From Bacteroidales bacterium (GTDB taxonomy: Bacteria; Bacteroidota; Bacteroidia; Bacteroidales; Muribaculaceae), in the NCBI GenBank assembly GCA_019416285.1, contig DXXM01000051.1:1-14023 (forward strand): a stretch of DNA of 14,023 nucleotides, written 5' to 3'. This document shows, one piece after another, positions 7,636 through 14,023 of this stretch. Every line of letters starts with the position of its first letter. The stretch's first letter is position 1. The notes under the pieces were generated by a model. The model was not told where the DNA came from. It was given only the letters and a program-made list of their open reading frames with translations, and ran no database searches. The translations under genes and the position numbers were made by a program.

Positions 7636-10524
7636 TTACAGTTTCTCTTTCAGGAATTTTCCTGTGTATGATGCCTCGCACGCCGCAATCTCTTCCGGGA
7701 TTCCGGCGGCTACGAGACGGCCTCCGCCGTCGCCACCTTCGGGACCTATGTCTATGATGTGGTCGGCACATTTGATAACGTCCATGTTGTGTTCGATTAT
7801 CAGTATCGTATGGCCCATCGAAATCAGCCGGTCGAAGGATTTCATGAGGGTTGCGATGTCGTGGAAATGGAGTCCCGTCGTCGGTTCGTCAAAGATATAC
7901 ATCGTCGGTTCGCTGAGCTCTTCGGCGAAAAACGACGCGAGTTTCACGCGCTGGTTCTCGCCTCCGGAGAGCGACGACGAGTTCTGTCCGACTTTGATGT
8001 AGCCGAGGCCTACGTCGCTGAGCGGCTGCAGGCGTTTCACGATGCGTTTCTCCTGAGCTCCGTCGGTCTCTGAGAAAAATTCTATCGCCTGGTCGATGGT
8101 CATTTCGAGAATGTCGTAGATATTTTTACCGCGATATTCCACTTCGAGTATCTCCTTCTGATAGCGCTTGCCGTGGCAGGACTCGCAGGGCACCGTGATG
8201 TCGGCCATGAACTGCATCTCTATTGTGATGTAGCCGTCGCCCTTGCACTCCTCGCAGCGGCCTCCGTCGGAGTTGAATGAAAACATCGAGGCATTGTAGC
8301 CCATCTGTTTTGCTCCCTGGGTCGAGGCGAAGAGCTTGCGGATTTCGTCGAAAGCCTTGAGATAGGTTGCCGGATTTGAACGCGACGATTTGCCTATGGG
8401 GTTCTGGTCGACAAACTCCACGTTCTTGATGCGGGAGATGTCGCCCTCGAGACGCCGGAAAGTTCCGGGAGCGTCGCCGGGGTTGCCGAGCTGACGGTTG
8501 AGCGCGCGGAAAAGTATATCGCGAACAAGGGTCGATTTGCCGGAACCGCTGACGCCGGTGACTACTGTCATGACTCCGAGAGGGAAAGTGACGTCGATAT
8601 CTTTCAGATTATGCTCCTGTGCGCCGATGACCTTAATGGAGTCGCGCCACTTGCGGCGCTGCTTCGGGACAGGGATGGAAAGCTCGCCTGTCAGATAGCG
8701 CGCGGTGTAGCTCAGGCTGTCCGTTTTCTTGGCCTGGGACGGGACGAGTTCCGCAGGTTTACCCTGATAGATGATTGTGCCGCCGAGTCTGCCGGCATCA
8801 GGGCCTACGTCTATCAGATAGTCGGCTGAACGCATGATTTCTTCGTCGTGTTCCACTACTACCACGGTATTGCCGAGGTCACGCAGTTTTTTCAGTACGG
8901 CGATGAGGCGGTCGGTGTCGCGCGAATGGAGTCCGATTGACGGCTCGTCGAGAATATAGAGCGACCCGACAAGGCTGCTTCCGAGCGAGGTGGCGAGATT
9001 GATGCGCTGGCTCTCGCCTCCGGAGAGCGACGACGAAAGTCGGTCGAGTGTCAGGTAGCCGAGTCCGACTTCCTCGAGATATGAGATGCGGTTGTTGATT
9101 TCTTTGAGCAGACGCGAGGCTATGCGCGTGTCGGTGTCGTCAAGCCGGAGGTTGCGGAAGAAGGCGTAGAGCTCGCTCACAGGCATCGTGACGAGCTCGC
9201 CGATGGATTTGCCTCCCACTTTCACGTATGAGGCCGATTTTTTCAGGCGTGAGCCGCCGCAGGTAGGGCAGACGGTCTTTCCCTGATAGCGCGCTCTCAT
9301 CACGCGATACTGAATCTTGTAGAGATTCTCGTCGAGCATCTTGAAGAAGTTGTCAATCGACGGAAACTCGCCGTAGGTCGTGCGGACATTTGTCATATCT
9401 TTCGGCCCGTGCCATAGCAGGTCTTTCTCCTCGCGCGTCAGGTCGAGATACGGTTTGTGGATGGGAAATTTGAACTGCGCGGAATCGGCGATGAAAATGC
9501 GTTTCCATTCGCTCATCTTGTCGCCTCGCCAGCAGGCCACGGCGTTGTCGTAGATAGAGAGGGTGTTGTTGGGGATTACAAGACGCTCGTCGACACCGAG
9601 CACCTTGCCGAAGCCCTCGCAGGTTGGACAGGCTCCGACGGGATTGTTGAAGTTGAACATCATTTCCGTCGGAGGCTCAAAGCGCATGCCGTCGGCTTCG
9701 AAAATCTTTGAGAACTCCTTTTCGACAATACCGTCGGCTTCCCATACTATTACCTGCAACTTGTCGTGGCCCTCGAAGAATCCGGCTTCGACGGAGTCAT
9801 TTATACGGCTGATTTCGTCGGCGTCGGCTGAGACGGCGAGTCGGTCTATGAGCAGGGAATAGTCTCCGGCGGCGTATGCGTCAGGGTCTGCGGCTCCGCG
9901 TATTTCTGTAATAAGTTCTTCGATTTCTATGAAGTTGCCTTCGCGCATGATGCGTGAATAGCCGGCCTTGAGATATACGTCGAGCTGCGAGGTGAATTTT
10001 CGGCCCTCAGGAAGTACTATGGGGGCTACAATCGCTATGCGAGTGCCCTCGGGGTAGGATGTGATGAAGTTCACCACATCGTTTATGGTGTGTTTCTTAA
10101 CCTCTTCGCCGCTGATGGGGGAGAAGGTGTGCCCGACGCGTCCGAAAAGCAGTCGCATATAGTCGTAGATTTCGGTTGAGGTGCCGACTGTGCTTCGGGG
10201 ATTGCGTGTGTTGACTTTCTGTTCGATTGCTATTGCCGGCGGAAGGCCGAGTATGGCCTTGCACTCCGGCTTTGGCATCTTGCCCATGAACTGGCGGGCA
10301 TAGCTGCTGAGGCTTTCCACATAGCGGCGCTGCCCCTCGGCGTAGAGTGTGTCAAAGGCGAGCGACGACTTCCCGGAGCCGGAAACACCGGTGATTACCA
10401 CGAGTTTTCCGCGTGGAATCTCGACGTCGACGTCACGAAGATTGTTGACCTTCGCGCCCAGGACCTTTATGTTTTGTTCGTTTGGACTCTGTAAGTCCGG
10501 AGATATATTATTTTTCTGCTGCAT
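7636..10524 (-). CDS. uvrA: UvrA, excinuclease ABC subunit A
   Basis: A 962-residue ABC ATPase that, with UvrB, finds bulky DNA lesions in nucleotide excision repair. ATPase half 1 has Walker A GVSGSGKSS (46-54), signature LSGGESQR (500-507) and Walker B YILDEPS (523-529). Half 2 has GVSGSGKST (657-665), LSGGENQR (852-859) and YIFDEPTTG (876-884). Residues of about 110-260 form the UvrB-binding region, so this is class I UvrA. The C-terminal zinc module is intact (C757, C760, C780, C783). CPTC pairs occur at 299-302 and 419-422, but the CxxC that in E. coli UvrA lies about 20 residues before the first is missing: the stretch around 270-290 has no cysteine. The gene starts at 10524, about 33 bases after a perfect promoter, and is probably the first gene of the minus-strand group. 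Confidence 0.97.
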   Translation of the reverse strand: MQQKNNISPDLQSPNEQNIKVLGAKVNNLRDVDVEIPRGKLVVITGVSGSGKSSLAFDTLYAEGQRRYVESLSSYARQFMGKMPKPECKAILGLPPAIAIEQKVNTRNPRSTVGTSTEIYDYMRLLFGRVGHTFSPISGEEVKKHTINDVVNFITSYPEGTRIAIVAPIVLPEGRKFTSQLDVYLKAGYSRIMREGNFIEIEELITEIRGAADPDAYAAGDYSLLIDRLAVSADADEISRINDSVEAGFFEGHDKLQVIVWEADGIVEKEFSKIFEADGMRFEPPTEMMFNFNNPVGACPTCEGFGKVLGVDERLVIPNNTLSIYDNAVACWRGDKMSEWKRIFIADSAQFKFPIHKPYLDLTREEKDLLWHGPKDMTNVRTTYGEFPSIDNFFKMLDENLYKIQYRVMRARYQGKTVCPTCGGSRLKKSASYVKVGGKSIGELVTMPVSELYAFFRNLRLDDTDTRIASRLLKEINNRISYLEEVGLGYLTLDRLSSSLSGGESQRINLATSLGSSLVGSLYILDEPSIGLHSRDTDRLIAVLKKLRDLGNTVVVVEHDEEIMRSADYLIDVGPDAGRLGGTIIYQGKPAELVPSQAKKTDSLSYTARYLTGELSIPVPKQRRKWRDSIKVIGAQEHNLKDIDVTFPLGVMTVVTGVSGSGKSTLVRDILFRALNRQLGNPGDAPGTFRRLEGDISRIKNVEFVDQNPIGKSSRSNPATYLKAFDEIRKLFASTQGAKQMGYNASMFSFNSDGGRCEECKGDGYITIEMQFMADITVPCESCHGKRYQKEILEVEYRGKNIYDILEMTIDQAIEFFSETDGAQEKRIVKRLQPLSDVGLGYIKVGQNSSSLSGGENQRVKLASFFAEELSEPTMYIFDEPTTGLHFHDIATLMKSFDRLISMGHTILIIEHNMDVIKCADHIIDIGPEGGDGGGRLVAAGIPEEIAACEASYTGKFLKEKL

Positions 10525-10556
10525 TTCTTAAAATCAGATCCTTCAATTGTAACATA

Positions 10557-10588
10557 CAAAGTTACAAATTTTTTCTTATTTGGGCAAA
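10557..10588 (-). promoter_or_regulatory. Bacteroidota-type promoter of uvrA
   Basis: On the minus strand TTTG (10588-10585), a 20-base AT-rich spacer and TAACTTTG (10564-10557) match TTTG-N19-21-TAnnTTTG exactly. The -7 element lies 32 bases before the uvrA ATG. No LexA-like palindrome was recognised next to it. Confidence 0.82.
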
Positions 10589-10608
10589 TTGACTGATTCT
10601 CAGAGGGG

Positions 10609-10643
10609 TTTGAGAGGGCGTGGGTACTAATCGTGTACTTTTG
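10609..10643 (+). promoter_or_regulatory. Weak plus-strand promoter candidate
   Basis: TTTG (10609-10612) and TACTTTTG (10636-10643) match the two promoter boxes, but the spacer is 23 bases, longer than the usual 19-21. It would drive transcription into the structured repeats, divergently from uvrA. A second -7-like box, TAATTTTG, lies at 10812-10819 without a clear -33 box. Confidence 0.35.
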
Positions 10644-10896
10644 TGGAAGTTGACGGAAAGCCGAGGAAATCAGATTTGATATTTTTGGCTTTCGTTAAGG
10701 ATTTTTAATTACCACAATTTGCCTGTTTTTACCTCTGCCAACTCAGGGAAGTACACCTTCTCGCAGCCCTATAACCGGAAATGTTTATGAAGTAGCCGTA
10801 ACTCCAAATCGTAATTTTGCGCACAAAAATACTCATAATTTTTGGAAAGAGGTAATCTCAGGCAACTAAATCTGATCTGTAAATCTGATGTACGCT

Positions 10897-11108
10897 CGAT
10901 GCTGGACATCGAATATCCGTGTCGCCGTAGGATGTGCAACCGGGGACGGTTGTCCGCATCTTACGACTTAACACGGTCATTCCATGTCCCAGCAGGTAAT
11001 TCAATCCACGTGGATAAAGACCGTCATTTGTCCTGCGCCTCCGTTACTCTACGACTTGAACAAATGCCGGACATTATCCTGTTCCGGGATTGCACTCTCC
11101 TTTCTTTT
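10897..11108. repeat. Structured direct repeat, copy 1
   Basis: This 212-bp unit recurs at 11169-11378 with 14 substitutions and two single-base gaps by my alignment, about 92% identity. It can form a small hairpin CGATG-CTGGA-CATCG (10897-10911). A long interrupted stem follows at 10917-10976: CCGTGT/ACACGG, CGTA/TACG, GATG/CATC, CAACCG/CGGTTG with a GGGA loop. A third stem is CATTTGT (11025-11031) with ACAAATG (11060-11066). It ends in a pyrimidine-rich tail (11094-11109). The orientation of any transcript is unknown. The gaps put the two halves in different frames in the two copies, which argues against coding. Confidence 0.85.
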
Positions 11109-11168
11109 TATCACAGCCTGATAGTTGTCCTTGACAGGACGGTTCCGGATTTCTATATTGCCTCACTG

Positions 11169-11378
11169 CGATGCTGGACATCGAATAGCCGTGTCGCCGA
11201 AAGATGTGCAACCGGGGACGGTTGTCCGCATCTTACGACTGAACACGGCCATTCCGTGTCCCGCAGGGACTCAATCCACGGGGATAAAGACCGTCATTTG
11301 TCCTGCGCCTGCGCTACTCTCCGGCTTGAACAAATGCCTGACATTATCCTGTTCCGGGATTGCACTCTCCTTTCTTTT
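11169..11378. repeat. Structured direct repeat, copy 2
   Basis: Second copy of the 10897-11108 unit, 60 bases after copy 1. The same stems form. In the main hairpin (11188-11249) the T-T mismatch of copy 1 at the base becomes a G-C pair, while CGTAG becomes CGAAA, which loses one pair and turns a G-T pair into A-T. A further stem GTCCC-GCA-GGGAC (about 11256-11268) is perfect here but weaker in copy 1. The CATTTGT/ACAAATG stem (11295-11301 with 11330-11336) is unchanged. The 60 bases between the copies are unrelated to them and contain GTCCT-TGAC-AGGAC. Confidence 0.85.
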
Positions 11379-11517
11379 CTCTTTCTGCTATTTTCTTGTT
11401 TCCCCAGATTTTCATTATGATGTCGTTCAGTAAAGTCCGGCATTTTTGATTTCAATTTTGTCCTGTGGCTTTCCTGAATATCGGGGAGGCCATTTTCATC
11501 TGATGCGTACCTGAGCC

Positions 11518-11685
11518 TTGTGGGTCAGTTGGAGTTGCTTGCCAAAATAAACGTGTGGCAAAGGGACATTCGCGTCGATCCGGAAAAATCTCCACTCTGC
11601 GAGTAGTATTTTTCCGTCTTGCCGTGAACATCCTTTCTTTTGTGCCACACGCCTTTCAGGTGTCAAGCAACTCAAACAACCACAC
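11518..11685. repeat. Nested imperfect palindrome of about 170 bp
   Basis: Four nested inverted pairs share one centre. These are GAGTTGCTTG (11532-11541) with CAAGCAACTC (11664-11673), and CGTGTGGCA (11552-11560) with TGCCACACG (11643-11651). Inside them are CGGAAAAAT (11581-11589) with ATTTTTCCG (11608-11616), and ACTC (11594-11597) with GAGT (11601-11604). Weaker pairing fills some gaps and extends outward to TGTGG (11519-11523) with CCACA (11680-11684). No T run follows on either strand, so it is not a simple terminator. It may be a structured leader RNA, a protein- or relaxase-binding DNA site, or a small inverted-repeat element. It ends 42 bases before the first element gene. Confidence 0.85.
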
Positions 11686-11726
11686 TGTCTTTGGACGCAT
11701 GAGGTTAAAAAAAAGCCCCCACCGAT

Positions 11727-11960
11727 ATGAAAGCCACAGAACAACATACAAATAGGTCAAGGCAAGCTCGCCAATCCTCCTATCATTACCGCATAAGCAA
11801 GGCGGTTGCAAAGGTGGCGAAAGTGATACTTATTGTCATCGGAGCAATCGTTGGTCTGACTATCGGTTGGCTGATTAAAAGAATATTCCGAGGCATCGGG
11901 TGGATAATCTCAATCCTCTCCGCATTAGGGATAATCTATTGGATAATGAATACACTCTAA
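11727..11960 (+). CDS. Small two-helix membrane protein
   Basis: A 77-residue protein with a basic, polar N-terminus (1-32) and two hydrophobic segments, about 33-50 (VILIVIGAIVGLTIGWLI) and about 57-74 (IGWIISILSALGIIYWIM). They are separated by a short basic turn (KRIFRG), which places the turn in the cytoplasm by the positive-inside rule. I recognise no family. It lies 13 bases before the PcfK-like gene and appears to be the first gene of the element cluster in this window. The long palindrome is just upstream. No Shine-Dalgarno sequence is evident; the ATG follows a poly-A and poly-C stretch (11706-11720). A transfer-related membrane role is only a guess from context. Confidence 0.7.
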   Translation: MKATEQHTNRSRQARQSSYHYRISKAVAKVAKVILIVIGAIVGLTIGWLIKRIFRGIGWIISILSALGIIYWIMNTL

Positions 11961-11973
11961 AACATTTACGACT

Positions 11974-12408
11974 ATGGCAAGCAACGCGATGAAAGGAACA
12001 CAATCGTTCCAAGACATAATCAAGGCTTATCTTGAAACTATGGCGGAGAATGACGCTCTGTTCGCAGTCAAGTATGCCAATCCGTCCAAATCGGTTTCCG
12101 ACTGCTGTACCTATATCATCAGCCAAGTGCAGAAAAGCGGTTGTAACGGCTTTGCAGACGATGAAATCTTCGGAATGGCAGTCCACTACTATGAAGAAAA
12201 CGAGATAGAGGTTGGCAACCCAATCAACTGCCAGGTGGTAGTCAACCATACGGTAGAACTCACCGAGGAAGAAAAGGAACAGGCACGGCAGGACGCCATC
12301 AATAAACTCCGTGACGAGGAAATGGCTAAAATGCGCAGACCTATCCAACCGAAGAAAGCCTCCGAGAAGAAACCCCAAGTTGAACAACCCAGTCTATTCG
12401 ACCTCTAA
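11974..12408 (+). CDS. PcfK-like protein
   Basis: A 144-residue soluble protein that resembles the PcfK-like family found beside PcfJ in conjugative elements; its molecular role is not established. The N-terminal 1-90 region appears to be the conserved domain (FQDIIKAYLETMAENDALFA, then a Cys/Tyr-containing helix and a conserved HYYEENEIEVG). It is followed by a charged helical stretch rich in Glu/Lys/Arg (97-121) and a flexible Lys/Pro tail. The last residues, QPSLFDL, match the QxxLF form of the bacterial beta sliding-clamp binding motif. The 13 bases between the preceding stop and this ATG resemble those before the PcfJ-like gene, which follows after 12 bases. Confidence 0.8.
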   Translation: MASNAMKGTQSFQDIIKAYLETMAENDALFAVKYANPSKSVSDCCTYIISQVQKSGCNGFADDEIFGMAVHYYEENEIEVGNPINCQVVVNHTVELTEEEKEQARQDAINKLRDEEMAKMRRPIQPKKASEKKPQVEQPSLFDL

Positions 12409-12420
12409 AACATTACGGCT

Positions 12421-13731
12421 ATGAAACCCAAGACAGCATTACAGAAACAAGTGGCGAAGCTATCAGCCACACTACACCCCATAACCGAGGCACAAGAGCG
12501 TTGGGCATACCGCCACTGCTTTGAGCATTTCGCCTATCGCACAAATAGCGGAACAATGACCTGCTCCGACTGCGGACACGTTTGGAAGGGTCAGAAAGGC
12601 AATCTTTGCGACACTGTTGCAGGTTGCAAATGCCCCCACTGCGGAGCTGAACTGAAAGTGAAGGACACCCGCAAACGCACCCATAAGGAAACCGCATATT
12701 TCAGCGTCATAACGGCACACAAGGGTTTTCAAGTAATCCGTGTGACGCAGATAACGAGCGAAAGCCGTAAGGGAGAGGTCAGGCAACTCTATTGTCAGGA
12801 GGTCGTACAAAGGTGGATTTCTCCCGACGGCAAAGTTACCGATATGGCTCTGCTCCGTGGGTTTACCTTCCATTACTGCGACTGCTGGTCGTATTGGAGC
12901 GATATGGAGATACGCCCGCACAACAGTCTGTATGATGATGTTGTCGCATGGAGTGAGGTCTATCCGAGAATGTCGGTCATTCCCCAACTCAAACGCAACG
13001 GCTTCAAGGGCGATTTCTACGGAATATCCCCCGTCAGACTTTTCAAGGCTCTGCTTGCCGACCCAAGAATGGAGACGCTGATGAAAGCCAGAGAGATTGA
13101 GGAAATGAAATACTTTCTTTCTAATCCCTGCAATGCTGATGAATTTTGGGCATCGTACCTTATCGCCAAACGCCACCGCTATCATATCAACAACATCGGA
13201 ATGTGGTGCGACTATCTGCGGATGCTGAAAAACCTCGGCAAAGACCTACGCAATCCAAAGAATATCTGCCCCGAAGATTTCATAGAGGCGCACGACAGAC
13301 TAAGCCGAATGATAGAGGACAGACGCAGAAGGGAGCGTGAGGAAGCCGAGCGCAGAAGAACCGAGGAAAGACTGCTCCGAGAGAAAGAGAACGAAGAACA
13401 GTTCAAGGCTCAAAAATCCAAGTTCTTCGGTTTGGTAATCTCCGACAATGAAATATCGGTGAAGGTGCTTGAAAGCATAGAGGAATACTGCCAAGAGGGG
13501 AACACCCAGCACATCTGCGTATTCTCATCTTCCTACTACCTTAAAAAGAACACGCTGGTATTGTCGGCAAGGATTGGCGATACCATAATAGAGACGGTAG
13601 AGGTTGACTTGCAGACCCTCAAAGTGGTGCAGTGCCACGGCAAATATAACAAGGACACCGAGTACCACGACCGCATCATCAACCTTGTGAACTCAAACGC
13701 CCGACTAATCAAGGAGAGAATGACCGCCTAA
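12421..13731 (+). CDS. PcfJ-like protein with N-terminal zinc ribbon
   Basis: A 436-residue protein matching the PcfJ-like family of conjugative elements, of unknown biochemical function. An N-terminal zinc ribbon is seen as C48-x2-C51 and C71-x2-C74, suggesting nucleic-acid or protein binding. The middle region (about 90-290) is rich in aromatic residues and has a YCDCW motif at 152-156. A strongly charged Arg/Glu helix, likely coiled coil, covers about 296-332. The C-terminal part (about 335-432) holds the remaining conserved block, including IEEYCQEGNTQHICVFSSSY and KDTEYHDRI. No membrane segment or signal peptide is present. It directly follows the PcfK-like gene (12-base gap) and the two are likely co-translated. 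No break in the frame is seen. Confidence 0.82.
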   Translation: MKPKTALQKQVAKLSATLHPITEAQERWAYRHCFEHFAYRTNSGTMTCSDCGHVWKGQKGNLCDTVAGCKCPHCGAELKVKDTRKRTHKETAYFSVITAHKGFQVIRVTQITSESRKGEVRQLYCQEVVQRWISPDGKVTDMALLRGFTFHYCDCWSYWSDMEIRPHNSLYDDVVAWSEVYPRMSVIPQLKRNGFKGDFYGISPVRLFKALLADPRMETLMKAREIEEMKYFLSNPCNADEFWASYLIAKRHRYHINNIGMWCDYLRMLKNLGKDLRNPKNICPEDFIEAHDRLSRMIEDRRRREREEAERRRTEERLLREKENEEQFKAQKSKFFGLVISDNEISVKVLESIEEYCQEGNTQHICVFSSSYYLKKNTLVLSARIGDTIIETVEVDLQTLKVVQCHGKYNKDTEYHDRIINLVNSNARLIKERMTA

Positions 13732-13741
13732 AGTTTAATCC

Positions 13742-13767
13742 GACCTGCGTCAGCAATGGCGCAGGTC
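13742..13767 (+). other. Hairpin in the gap after the PcfJ-like gene
   Basis: GACCTGCG (13742-13749) pairs perfectly with CGCAGGTC (13760-13767) around a 10-base loop. It is followed by ATAAAACTCC rather than a T run, so it is not a typical Rho-independent terminator. It may protect the mRNA end or modulate the next gene, which starts 17 bases later. Confidence 0.65.
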
Positions 13768-13784
13768 ATAAAACTCCACTGATT

Positions 13785-14023
13785 ATGAACGTAACATTTG
13801 AACATCCCACTATCATCTTTGATGATAAGATAGCCGAAATCATCATAGAGTTTGTAAACCACATTCTCTATGCCGACAGCGAGGTATCCCTACGGCAGAT
13901 AGTAGCCGATTTTACCGATAAGTACGACCTTGACCGATACTTTGTCTATGGCTACGGCAACCACCACCTATGGCTTTATCTAAAGAGTTGTATAATCAAT
14001 ACTTTCAAAGTTAAAAATTCATA
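13785..14023 (+). CDS. Unknown protein, start of gene, cut by window end
   Basis: From the ATG at 13785 the frame is open to the last base of the window: 79 complete codons and then TA, which could begin a stop codon. The protein starts MNVTFEHPTIIFDDKIAEII and is acidic and aromatic-rich, with alternating hydrophobic residues and the stretch VYGYGNHHLWLYL near 54-66. No signal peptide or membrane helix is clear and I recognise no family. It lies 53 bases after the PcfJ-like gene, with a hairpin in the gap, so it probably belongs to the same element. Confidence 0.6.
   Translation, partial: MNVTFEHPTIIFDDKIAEIIIEFVNHILYADSEVSLRQIVADFTDKYDLDRYFVYGYGNHHLWLYLKSCIINTFKVKNS

Larger units (their letters stand above)
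10589..11726. other. 1.1-kb gene-free region with repeats and palindromes
   Basis: No ORF here looks like a real gene. The stretch holds a weak plus-strand promoter candidate, a 13-base near-tandem repeat (TAAATCTGATSTR, about 10867-10892), two long direct repeats (10897-11108 and 11169-11378), and a nested palindrome (11518-11685). It lies between chromosomal uvrA and PcfK/PcfJ-type genes, so a chromosome/element junction is probably inside it, but no integrase or attachment site could be identified. At 10589-10896 and 11379-11517 I see only AT-rich intergenic sequence with short imperfect inverted repeats, such as GAAAGCC/GGCTTTC near 10657-10694. Confidence 0.6.
11520..14023 (+). mobile_element. 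Part of a Bacteroidales conjugative element (ICE)
   Basis: PcfK-like and PcfJ-like genes occur together on conjugative plasmids and ICEs. Here they stand with a small membrane protein and another small gene, all on one strand. Two of the junctions share a leader sequence. No integrase, relaxase, tra gene, oriT or att site is in the window, so the left boundary is only approximate and the element type is inference. Confidence 0.55.

Noticed and set aside
10657..10710. Possible terminator (GAAAGCC/GGCTTTC followed by T-rich sequence)
   Set aside because: The arms are only 7 bp with a long loop of more than 20 bases and the T runs are interrupted; there is no gene just upstream that needs it.
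10897..11378. CRISPR-like array
   Set aside because: There are only two units, each over 200 bp, separated by 60 bases. CRISPR repeats are far shorter and more numerous.
10842..11420. A 192-codon open frame across the twin repeats
   Set aside because: The two repeat copies are read in different frames in their first halves, the composition is Cys/Arg-rich and low in normal protein features, and no family is recognisable. The open frame is better explained by repeated structured sequence.
12472..13185. A 237-codon minus-strand frame inside the PcfJ-like gene
   Set aside because: It is antisense to a full-length family member with an intact zinc ribbon and has no recognisable domain.

Overview
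The window looks like a chromosomal segment of a gut Bacteroidales bacterium, possibly close to Muribaculaceae (inferred from gene content, not from a search). The main clues are a fused MurF-alanine racemase, a GSCFA-family protein, a DUF2027-Smr protein, and promoters of the Bacteroidota type (TTTG, about 20 bases, TAnnTTTG). Shine-Dalgarno sequences are largely absent. From about 11.5 kb the gene content changes to PcfK/PcfJ-type genes, which are typical of conjugative elements (ICEs) in this order.

Layout. Positions 1-120 hold a 15-bp direct repeat that resembles the end of an IS21-type insertion sequence. A tRNA-Ser(GGA) gene follows on the minus strand, with a clear promoter and terminator. 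On the plus strand, 547-4816 carries a GSCFA protein overlapping murF-alr (cell-wall precursor synthesis), then a zeta-toxin-like kinase overlapping a small unknown protein. A strong bidirectional hairpin terminator (4841-4875) separates these from the convergent minus-strand genes: rubrerythrin, an EFR1-type flavodoxin/ferredoxin protein, a DUF2027-Smr protein and uvrA. The minus-strand set reads as peroxide/oxygen defence, electron transfer and DNA repair. uvrA has a perfect Bacteroidota promoter at 10557-10588.

From 10589 to 11726 there is 1.1 kb without a convincing gene. It is not empty. It holds two 210-212-bp direct repeats, about 92% identical, each able to fold into several hairpins, and then a nested imperfect palindrome of about 170 bp. 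The chromosome/ICE junction probably lies in this stretch. Downstream are a small two-helix membrane protein, a PcfK-like protein with a C-terminal sliding-clamp-like motif, a PcfJ-like protein with an N-terminal zinc ribbon, and the start of another gene. The first three are tightly spaced, and two of the junctions share almost the same leader sequence.

No complete new system is evident. The parts least explained by known genes are the twin structured repeats, the long palindrome, and the zeta-like kinase with its overlapping small partner directly behind a peptidoglycan gene.
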